The notes beneath the pieces are model-generated. The model was given only the letters and a program-made list of their open reading frames with translations. It was not told the DNA's origin and did no database searches. From NCBI GenBank assembly GCA_049318845.1, contig JBMOFH010000208.1, positions 1 through 7,076 on the forward strand: a stretch of 7,076 nucleotides of DNA, given 5' to 3'. Each line of letters opens with the position of its first letter. The stretch's first letter is position 1. The translations under genes and the position numbers were made by a program. This DNA is from CAIOZW01 sp049318845. Its GTDB lineage: Bacteria; Acidobacteriota; Blastocatellia; RBC074. Positions 1 through 4,912 of this stretch are shown piece by piece.

Positions 1-24
1 GGTGTTTCGAAGGCCACAAAAGTG

Positions 25-56
25 AAAAAAATTTTGACTGCGCCTTCGGCGCAGTC
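25..56 (-). terminator. Rho-independent terminator of the TIR-NACHT-FGE gene
   Basis: Read on the minus strand, a perfect 9-bp stem (GACTGCGCC / GGCGCAGTC, at 48-56 and 36-44) with a 3-nt GAA loop is followed by AAAA and then a run of seven T (25-31). It lies about 60 nt past the stop codon of the minus-strand gene, the right place to end that transcript. The T run starts 4 nt from the stem base, slightly looser than the ideal. Confidence 0.8.
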
Positions 57-61
57 GGGCT

Positions 62-110
62 GGCGCCTACGCGCCTGCGCTGCGCGCACCGCCCCGGAAC
101 AGGTTCCAGG
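62..110. repeat. Cluster of three short inverted repeats after the TIR-NACHT-FGE stop codon
   Basis: Three consecutive small inverted repeats fill the space between the stop codon and the terminator. They are GGCGC-ctac-GCGCC (62-75), TGCGC-tgc-GCGCA (76-88) and an imperfect CC-c-GGAAC-ag-GTTCC-a-GG (93-110). With the terminator stem this makes four adjacent potential hairpins in about 75 bp of very GC-rich DNA. The one nearest the gene lies 6 nt past the stop codon. In DGR target genes a hairpin or cruciform often sits just downstream of the variable region and assists retrohoming, so one of these might do that. They could equally be chance pairings in GC-rich DNA or part of mRNA 3'-end structure. 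Confidence 0.4.
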
Positions 111-116
111 AAAACC

Positions 117-3017
117 CTAAGAAGGGGGACGCACTACACTAACTACCCGAAACCCGTAACCGTAGCCACGAAGGTCCGGAGGATAGTCGAGACGAGAGAC
201 GGCGCGAGCGTAGTCTCGAGCGAGGTACCACGACCCGCCCCGCAGGGGCCGGGTGGCGGTGCCCGCGAGTCTAACGCGAGCGGGATCCTTGAGCGGCTTG
301 TCAAATTCATTGAGGCACCACTCCCAGACGTTTCCGGACATATCCATTATTCCATATGGAGAATTGCCCGCGGGGAAGATCCCGACTGCAGTTGTCATCC
401 CAATCCCAATTGCACCGGTATTTCCATTACTGGGGTCGAAGTTACCCAGATAAGGATAGATTCTGCCATCAGTACCGCGGGCAGCCTTTTCCCATTCATA
501 CTCGGTCGGGAGCCGGACGGCCCAGTCATTGATCTTCTTCAGACTGTATCCACCGCCCAGCCGCCACGAGAGCCAGCGGCAGAAGGCGGTCGCCTGGTAC
601 CAGTTGACCGTTTCACGCGGGTGGTTGAGGTATTTGAAACGCTGAGGGGCAATCTGACGCTGTCCATCATCCGCCGCCAGCCCCTCGAACCAGCGTGGAT
701 CAGAAGCTCCCTGTGGGTCGTCGATGAAGGTCTGAAACTGGGCCATCGTGATCGGGTAGCGGGCGATGTAGAAGGTCGACAGCTCAACATCCTCTGGCTT
801 GGCCGCGTGTGTACTCTCATCGCCGTAGTTGAACCGGCCAGCGGGAATCTCGACCCAGTCGAGGTCCGGCAGGCTGATCGTCTCCCCGGAATCGAGTTGG
901 TGTGTCCGTTTCCCGACGCCCTTGCGATTATCGAATCCGACGAGGCCGAGCGCCCGCCCCAGAGCCGCGCGGGCGGCTGGTTCCGGCTCCCGCTCGAGGT
1001 CGGTCAGGCGCGGAATGATCGTTTCGGCGAATTGCTGCCGGGCCGCATCGCCGAAGATTGCGCCGCTGCGGACGATGCACTGCGCGGCGACCTCGGGGTT
1101 TCCGCGCGCAACCCAGTCGACGACGTGCGAGCAGTCGTTGCTGTAGATTCCGGCAAGCAGGATCAGCGTCTCTTCCCAGTTGGTGCGCTGCCACCAGCGG
1201 TCGGGCGGCCAGATCTGGCTGGCGCTGAGTTGGTCGGCCTTGATCTTTTCATCGAGGTAACGGGCGGCGAAGTATTCCTGCAGGAGCTGGTGGGTGAAGC
1301 GGATCTCGTCGCCGACGTTCAAAATTCCGGTGCTGCCGGCGAGGTAGATCGACCGTTCGCTGAGAATCCTGGCTACTTCCGCCCGCGGAAGCACGGTCAG
1401 CGCCGCCGCCGGTTGATCGTCCTCCGTGGTCTCCACCGCCGGTTGACTCTGCATTTTGAAGGCGATCTGCGCAAGGCCGTTGATGAGGGGTGTCCGCTCA
1501 TCCGGCGCGACCTTTTCACGGGCGAGCAGGTTGGTCACAAACTTATCGAAGAGTTGCCCCCGGTTGGCCGGCAGCTCGCCGTACTTGGCATAGACGCTGG
1601 TCAGCATCAGCAGCATGTAAGGATTATGGGCCAGTTTGATCAGCGAGTGCTGGTCGTGGACTTTGTCGTGCCAGATGCTATCCTCTTCGCCGCTCGTTAT
1701 TCCAAAGACATTCGGATTCTCGTTGGGGATGTCAGAAGCATTCCAGAAGAGGTCGAAGCTGGCGCCGGCCTGTCGCCATTTCTCGAAGACGCGCCGGACC
1801 TCTTCTCCACCGGCGAGTCGCCAGAAGAGTATCTCGCCCTTTTCCTCACCGAGGTATTTGCCTGCAAATTCGCGAATCCGCACCGGGTCGAGCGGAGCGA
1901 TGGTGATGCGGTCGAATTCGAGATCGATCGTGTAGTCGAGTTCGCGGCAGGAGACGATGGCAATCAGCCCCGGGTGCTGGTCGACGAGCTGCTTCACCTG
2001 CGGGTACTTGCTCTCGCGCTGGTTGGTGGGCAGCTCGTTGAGTCCGTCAAGCAGCAGTGCCGCCCGTTTCTGGCTGAGCAGTGAGCCGAGATTCGCGCTA
2101 AGTGGTCCAAGTTCACTGCTGATGAAGTCGGTGAAGGACTGGTCTGGCGCAGTCCAGCGGCCAAGCCGGATGAAGAGCGGAATGGGTTGCCGCGAATCCT
2201 GTTGGGCCTGTTCGAGCAGGTGGCTGGCCAGTTTGAGGAGAGTCGTTGTCTTACCGCCGCCGGGTTCGCCGAGGAGGACGGCGCGGCGGATCTCGAGGAT
2301 CTTCCCAATCGCGTCGGTGAAGCGGCCAATCGTCCGCTCACGCGGGGAGGGGCCATCGAGGTCAAGCAGGCCAAAGGCGCGATGCTGATACTCGGCGGTC
2401 ATCTCGGCCGGGCGCGTCTCGAACTGACCGGAGAGGGAGGTGTACTTCTCGGTCTCGATCAGGGAGGTGAACTGGAGTCGTTTGAGGTAGTCGAATTCAA
2501 GCGTTCGCTGGTCAGGCTCAGCTTGGAGAGTGTGAGCAGGGACTGGTGGCAGCGATCTGATCAGCTGGTCGAAAGCCCTCCGGTAGTCTTGTTGAAAGAA
2601 GTCGATCTTCTGGTAGCGAATCAGGGGGAAATATCCATTATGCTTCGCGACATCAGCAAACAGGAGTGGAATAATCACTTTTTCCTGTTGACGGGCCCAC
2701 AGGTTTTCGTCATGCACCCATTCGCTGTTCAACGAGTTGACCGTGACGAGGACGATCATAACGTACGAGTTTTCAATTCCCTGAGGGATTGCGTTTATCC
2801 AGTCTTCACCACCTTTGATCGCGATCTTATCCTGCCAACAGTCCCGCTCAGCCCTCACCAGATCGCTGATCAGGCTATCGGCAGTTTCCACATCTTCAGT
2901 CGAGTAGCTGACAAAGATGGTTGGCCGGCGCTCTTCGCGCGGCGTTTTCAGTGTTTGAATTCGGCTGCTCTGTTCCATGGAGATCGTGCTATGACGCCGT
3001 TTGGTCGAGATGAACAC
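117..3017 (-). CDS. TIR-NACHT-FGE/C-type-lectin-fold protein, putative immune (conflict-system) receptor
   Basis: This 966-residue protein has three modules. Residues 31-155 are a TIR domain (TIFVSYS start, candidate catalytic Glu104 in WVHDE), expected from the family to cleave NAD+ or make a nucleotide signal. Residues 245-590 are a NACHT-type STAND NTPase: Walker A GEPGGGKT (250-257), Walker B LLLDG (321-325), the NPYMLLML segment (465-472) and the HQLLQEYFAARYL end motif (576-588). A helical region follows (600-700). Residues 717-962 are an FGE-sulfatase-type C-type-lectin fold (WVEIPAG, RLPTEYEWEKAARG, GNVWEW, LRGGSW, GFRVV). The two active-site cysteines of true FGEs, expected just after GGSW, are absent, so sulfatase activation is unlikely and ligand sensing is inferred. 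There is no signal peptide or membrane segment, so it is probably cytoplasmic. The start used is GTG at 3015-3017 behind a weak AGG. ATG at 2976-2978 (residue 14) is possible but has no ribosome site; both precede the TIR domain. It is divergent from the 158-residue gene. Domain calls are firm, the immune role is inferred. Confidence 0.93.
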   Translation of the reverse strand: MFISTKRRHSTISMEQSSRIQTLKTPREERRPTIFVSYSTEDVETADSLISDLVRAERDCWQDKIAIKGGEDWINAIPQGIENSYVMIVLVTVNSLNSEWVHDENLWARQQEKVIIPLLFADVAKHNGYFPLIRYQKIDFFQQDYRRAFDQLIRSLPPVPAHTLQAEPDQRTLEFDYLKRLQFTSLIETEKYTSLSGQFETRPAEMTAEYQHRAFGLLDLDGPSPRERTIGRFTDAIGKILEIRRAVLLGEPGGGKTTTLLKLASHLLEQAQQDSRQPIPLFIRLGRWTAPDQSFTDFISSELGPLSANLGSLLSQKRAALLLDGLNELPTNQRESKYPQVKQLVDQHPGLIAIVSCRELDYTIDLEFDRITIAPLDPVRIREFAGKYLGEEKGEILFWRLAGGEEVRRVFEKWRQAGASFDLFWNASDIPNENPNVFGITSGEEDSIWHDKVHDQHSLIKLAHNPYMLLMLTSVYAKYGELPANRGQLFDKFVTNLLAREKVAPDERTPLINGLAQIAFKMQSQPAVETTEDDQPAAALTVLPRAEVARILSERSIYLAGSTGILNVGDEIRFTHQLLQEYFAARYLDEKIKADQLSASQIWPPDRWWQRTNWEETLILLAGIYSNDCSHVVDWVARGNPEVAAQCIVRSGAIFGDAARQQFAETIIPRLTDLEREPEPAARAALGRALGLVGFDNRKGVGKRTHQLDSGETISLPDLDWVEIPAGRFNYGDESTHAAKPEDVELSTFYIARYPITMAQFQTFIDDPQGASDPRWFEGLAADDGQRQIAPQRFKYLNHPRETVNWYQATAFCRWLSWRLGGGYSLKKINDWAVRLPTEYEWEKAARGTDGRIYPYLGNFDPSNGNTGAIGIGMTTAVGIFPAGNSPYGIMDMSGNVWEWCLNEFDKPLKDPARVRLAGTATRPLRGGSWYLARDYARAVSRLDYPPDLRGYGYGFRVVSVVRPPS
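144..242 (-). other. Candidate DGR variable region (VR) at the 3' end of the FGE-like domain
   Basis: This segment encodes residues 926-958 of the TIR-NACHT-FGE protein, from the RGGSW anchor to GFRV. Between Trp930 and Gly955, 22 of 24 codons end in C or T (exceptions: R934 cga, P947 ccg). The residues at the usual variable positions of FGE-type DGR targets are Y931, L932, D935, Y936, V940, S941, L943, D944, Y945, L949, G951, Y952, G953 and Y954, and all have NNY codons. This is what adenine-directed mutagenesis of AAC or AAT template codons leaves behind. The codons flanking this stretch are mixed at the third position. No template repeat or reverse transcriptase is in the window, so this may instead be an ordinary divergent FGE paralogue, or a VR whose retroelement is further left, elsewhere or lost. 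Confidence 0.45.
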
Positions 3018-3041
3018 TTTAACCTGGCCAAAGTAGTCTTT

Positions 3042-3070
3042 ACCATAATTCAGCCGAAAAATGTAGGCAA
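3042..3070 (-). promoter_or_regulatory. Candidate sigma70-type promoter of the TIR-NACHT-FGE gene
   Basis: On the minus strand, TTGCCT (3065-3070, 4 of 6 to consensus) and TATGGT (3042-3047, 4 of 6) are separated by 17 bp. This would start transcription about 18 nt ahead of the GTG codon at 3017. The spacing is ideal but each hexamer is weak. A weak promoter is plausible for a toxic immune effector, but the call is only suggestive. Confidence 0.3.
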
Positions 3071-3079
3071 GTCCTGGGC

Positions 3080-3111
3080 CTGTTATTCCCAGAGACTGGC
3101 AAGGATAACAG
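3080..3111. promoter_or_regulatory. Inverted repeat (stem-loop or operator) between the divergent TIR-NACHT-FGE and 158-aa genes
   Basis: The outer arms CTGTTAT (3080-3086) and ATAACAG (3105-3111) are perfect 7-bp complements. Inside them CCAG-aga-CTGG (3089-3099) forms a second 4-bp stem. The element ends 10 nt before the GGGAGG ribosome site of the plus-strand gene and lies just upstream of the candidate -35 of the minus-strand gene. It could be a dimeric operator acting on both genes, or a 5'-UTR hairpin of the plus transcript. Confidence 0.45.
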
Positions 3112-3121
3112 ACATTTTAAA

Positions 3122-3127
3122 GGGAGG
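3122..3127 (+). promoter_or_regulatory. Ribosome binding site of the 158-aa gene
   Basis: GGGAGG lies 6 nt upstream of the ATG at 3134-3136. This strong Shine-Dalgarno fixes the start and supports the gene being real and well translated. Confidence 0.85.
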
Positions 3128-3133
3128 CGCCAG

Positions 3134-3610
3134 ATGAAAATGATCAAATGGCTCGAGAAATGGAACCTGAGCTCACTCAAGATCAGCGCCGGCTTTCTCG
3201 AGATGGAGCTTCAGTTCCGGGATGAGGACAAGGCGGCGGCGTGGGAGCTCTATGTCGAATTGCTGACCCGGATCACTACCCAGCCGCTGGCGGAGCACGA
3301 AGGAGATGAGGAGACGGCGCTCAAAAGTATTCACGCCATCTTCGGACTGACGCGGGAGATCATCAAGGAGAATGGCCGCGGCTGCATCGAGTTTACGAAG
3401 ATCGCGATTGTCGTCCTCAACCAGGTGATTAGGCCTTTTACTGCGAGGTGGCATCGCCTCGCGATTGCAGGCGCTTTCGCGGATCCGGCCAGATGTCGCG
3501 AGTTCCGCGAGGAGCTGGAGGCACTGCAGCAGAAGCTGCGTGACTACACTGGCCTGCTGGCCGATGTCGCCGGGGTCGAGGATCTGACCCGGCTGGAGAT
3601 GCAGTCCTGA
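3134..3610 (+). CDS. Conserved-looking 158-aa helical protein of unknown function, divergent partner of the TIR-NACHT-FGE gene
   Basis: I do not recognise a named family. The protein is soluble, without signal peptide or membrane segment, charged, and predicted by eye to be nearly all helical. Notable segments are an N-terminal KWLEKWNLSSLKI-type start, AAAWELYVELLTRITTQ (34-50), and RGCIEFTKIAIVVLNQVIRPFTARWHRL (about 82-109), whose pattern looks strongly constrained. A charged amphipathic helix follows (about 117-145, EFREELEALQQKLRDY), then GVEDLTRLE at the end. My impression is that similar proteins occur in cyanobacteria and other complex bacteria, but I cannot verify this. Being back to back with a TIR-NACHT-FGE gene across 116 bp suggests a regulator, adaptor or modulator of that receptor, which is inference. 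It is too long, and its sequence is not reminiscent enough, for a confident call as the DGR accessory protein Avd. Confidence 0.85.
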   Translation: MKMIKWLEKWNLSSLKISAGFLEMELQFRDEDKAAAWELYVELLTRITTQPLAEHEGDEETALKSIHAIFGLTREIIKENGRGCIEFTKIAIVVLNQVIRPFTARWHRLAIAGAFADPARCREFREELEALQQKLRDYTGLLADVAGVEDLTRLEMQS

Positions 3611-3643
3611 CCGCGAGGGGGGACGCTTTTCCGGCTGGGTAAG

Positions 3644-3661
3644 TTTGCAGTTGACTGCAAA
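3644..3661. promoter_or_regulatory. Perfect 18-bp palindrome, probable operator of the ATPase gene
   Basis: TTTGCAGT-TG-ACTGCAAA is an inverted repeat with perfect 8-bp arms and a 2-bp centre. It overlaps the whole -35 hexamer (TTGACT, 3651-3656) of the ATPase promoter. This geometry is typical of a site for a dimeric repressor that blocks RNA polymerase. No candidate regulator is encoded in the window; autoregulation by a neighbouring protein is possible but unsupported. Confidence 0.7.
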
Positions 3662-3678
3662 GTTGATCAGTATAAAAT
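3651..3678 (+). promoter_or_regulatory. sigma70-type promoter of the ATPase gene, with probable leaderless start
   Basis: TTGACT (3651-3656, 5 of 6) and TAAAAT (3673-3678, 5 of 6) are spaced by 16 bp. Transcription should begin near 3684-3687, on or just before the ATG at 3687. No Shine-Dalgarno precedes that ATG, which fits a leaderless or nearly leaderless mRNA. Confidence 0.65.
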
Positions 3679-3686
3679 GCAGTCCT

Positions 3687-4805
3687 ATGCAGATTGACAG
3701 ATATCTCAAATCGAGTGTGCGTGAGTGGCTCGACCAGCGAATGGTCTTTATTGGCGGTCCGCGTCAGGTTGGGAAGACGTATCTGGCGAAGGAGTTTATC
3801 GCTTCGACACGCGACTACTTCACCTGGGACGATCTGGCCGATCGGGAGCAGATCAAGTCGCACCGTTTTCCATCTGCTGCGGGGACACTGGTTCTGGATG
3901 AGGTTCATAAGTACCCGTTATGGCGCAGCCTGCTGAAGGGACTCTACGACAAGAACGCCGGTCAGCTCAGGTTCATTGTCACTGGCTCAGCGCGGCTCGA
4001 CCACTTTAGAAGGGGTGGGGACTCCCTCTTTGGCCGGTATCATTATTTTCGCCTCCATCCCTTCTCGTTTGGGGAGGTTGATGCCGAATACAAGCGGTCA
4101 ACTCTTGAAGCGCTGCTGGAGTATGGAGGTTTTCCAGAGCCATTCATCAGACATAACGCCCGGTTTGCGAAAATCTGGCGGCGGGAACGGATGGCCAGAG
4201 TCGTGCATCAGGATCTGCGTGATCTGACCAATCTGAAAGACTATCATCAGTTGGAGTTATTGGCAGATCTGCTGCCCTCGAAAGTCGGATCATTACTCTC
4301 ACTCAATTCCATCGCTGAGGATCTGGCCAAGTCCCCCCACACGATTGCGAACTGGATCGATATCCTCGGTTCAGTCTACCAGTGTTACACCGTCCCGCCG
4401 TACGGTCCTCCAAAGATCAAGGCTAACAAGAAGCAGCAGAAGCTCTACCTTTGGGACTGGTCGACCATCGAGGATCCGGGGCCGCGTTTCGAGAATCTGG
4501 TTGCGTCGCATCTGCTGAAATATTGCCATTTGGTTGAAGACACGGAGGGAGACCGGATGGAACTCCGATTTCTGAGGGATCAGCAGGGGCACGAAGTCGA
4601 TTTTGTGGTCTTGAAGAATAAGCGACCACTTCTTGCCGTGGAGTGCAAATCCGGCGAGAGAGCGACGAGTCCGAGTCTGCTCTATTTTCAGGGTCGGATC
4701 CCGTGTGATGCTCTCTACCAGGTTCACACTGGCGCAAGATCATATCAGCAGGATGGGATCAGGGTGCTGCCGTTCGGCGATTTTTGTCGGCATCTTGGAG
4801 TCTAG
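3687..4805 (+). CDS. AAA+ ATPase with DUF4143 / PD-(D/E)XK-like C-terminal domain
   Basis: The protein has 372 residues from the ATG at 3687. The N-terminal half is an AAA+ ATPase: Walker A GPRQVGKT (24-31), Walker B LVLDEVHK (68-75) and a sensor-like FIVTGSA strand (96-102), followed by SLFGRYHYFRLHPFSF. The C-terminal half fits DUF4143: a winged-helix-like stretch (SLNSIAEDLAKSPHTIANWIDIL), then EVDFVV (303-308) and AVECKSG (316-322). The acidic Asp305 and the Glu319-x-Lys321 pair resemble a PD-(D/E)XK nuclease core. The family is common, patchily distributed and of poorly known role. A longer TTG start at 3645 is rejected because it would lie inside the palindrome and promoter. The gene appears to be monocistronic, 76 bp after the 158-aa gene but with its own promoter, so a functional link to the TIR module is only positional. 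Confidence 0.92.
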   Translation: MQIDRYLKSSVREWLDQRMVFIGGPRQVGKTYLAKEFIASTRDYFTWDDLADREQIKSHRFPSAAGTLVLDEVHKYPLWRSLLKGLYDKNAGQLRFIVTGSARLDHFRRGGDSLFGRYHYFRLHPFSFGEVDAEYKRSTLEALLEYGGFPEPFIRHNARFAKIWRRERMARVVHQDLRDLTNLKDYHQLELLADLLPSKVGSLLSLNSIAEDLAKSPHTIANWIDILGSVYQCYTVPPYGPPKIKANKKQQKLYLWDWSTIEDPGPRFENLVASHLLKYCHLVEDTEGDRMELRFLRDQQGHEVDFVVLKNKRPLLAVECKSGERATSPSLLYFQGRIPCDALYQVHTGARSYQQDGIRVLPFGDFCRHLGV

Positions 4806-4832
4806 CAGGGGCGGTTCGCGAACTGCCCCTGC
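4805..4832 (+). other. Strong stem-loop abutting the ATPase stop codon
   Basis: GCAGGGGC (4805-4812) pairs perfectly with GCCCCTGC (4825-4832), and a G-T pair plus GTTC/GAAC extend the stem inward. It starts on the last base of the TAG stop codon. It should stop or stabilise the end of the ATPase transcript, but no T run follows on the plus strand (CATCAAAAAACGG instead), so it is not a canonical intrinsic terminator in that direction. Confidence 0.55.
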
Positions 4833-4837
4833 GCATC

Positions 4838-4893
4838 AAAAAACGGCCAGCGCAACCGGAACGAATGCTCGCGCACGATTCGTTCCGGTTGTG
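4838..4893 (-). terminator. Probable terminator of the M28 peptidase gene
   Basis: On the minus strand a perfect 14-bp stem (arms 4878-4891 and 4853-4866, CAACCGGAACGAAT and its complement) encloses an 11-nt GC-rich loop and begins about 20 nt after the stop codon. A further G-T and a C-G pair can extend it to 4851/4893. A run of six T (4838-4843) follows after 7 nt. The stem is very strong but the T run is further away than usual. Confidence 0.6.
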
Positions 4894-4912
4894 GTGAAGG
4901 CGGAAGTCGTAC

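Noticed and set aside
1..116. Possible DGR template repeat in the short segment left of the receptor gene
   Set aside because: No sequence resembling the GGSW...GFRVV coding segment is seen here. The segment holds only hairpins and a terminator. A template repeat would have to be outside the window.
621..2084. Long 487-codon open frame on the plus strand
   Set aside because: It lies wholly antisense to the TIR-NACHT-FGE gene, and its protein shows no recognisable domain while the minus-strand frame has many motifs. It is a GC-driven shadow frame.
2187..3137. 316-codon open frame on the plus strand running into the 158-aa gene
   Set aside because: It is antisense to the TIR and NACHT coding region, with no recognisable motifs and no ribosome site. 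The 158-aa gene has its own strong ribosome site.
3134..3610. The 158-aa protein as the DGR accessory factor Avd
   Set aside because: Size and helical content are roughly compatible, but I cannot match its sequence pattern to Avd. It is also divergent from the target and on its 5' side, not beside a reverse transcriptase.
3645..3686. Longer TTG start for the ATPase, adding 14 residues
   Set aside because: The extension would be coded by the palindrome and promoter and lies upstream of the expected transcription start. The family-like N-terminus begins at MQIDRYLK.
3173..3908. Two overlapping minus-strand open frames over the 158-aa gene and ATPase start
   Set aside because: They oppose two well-supported plus-strand genes and encode no recognisable protein.
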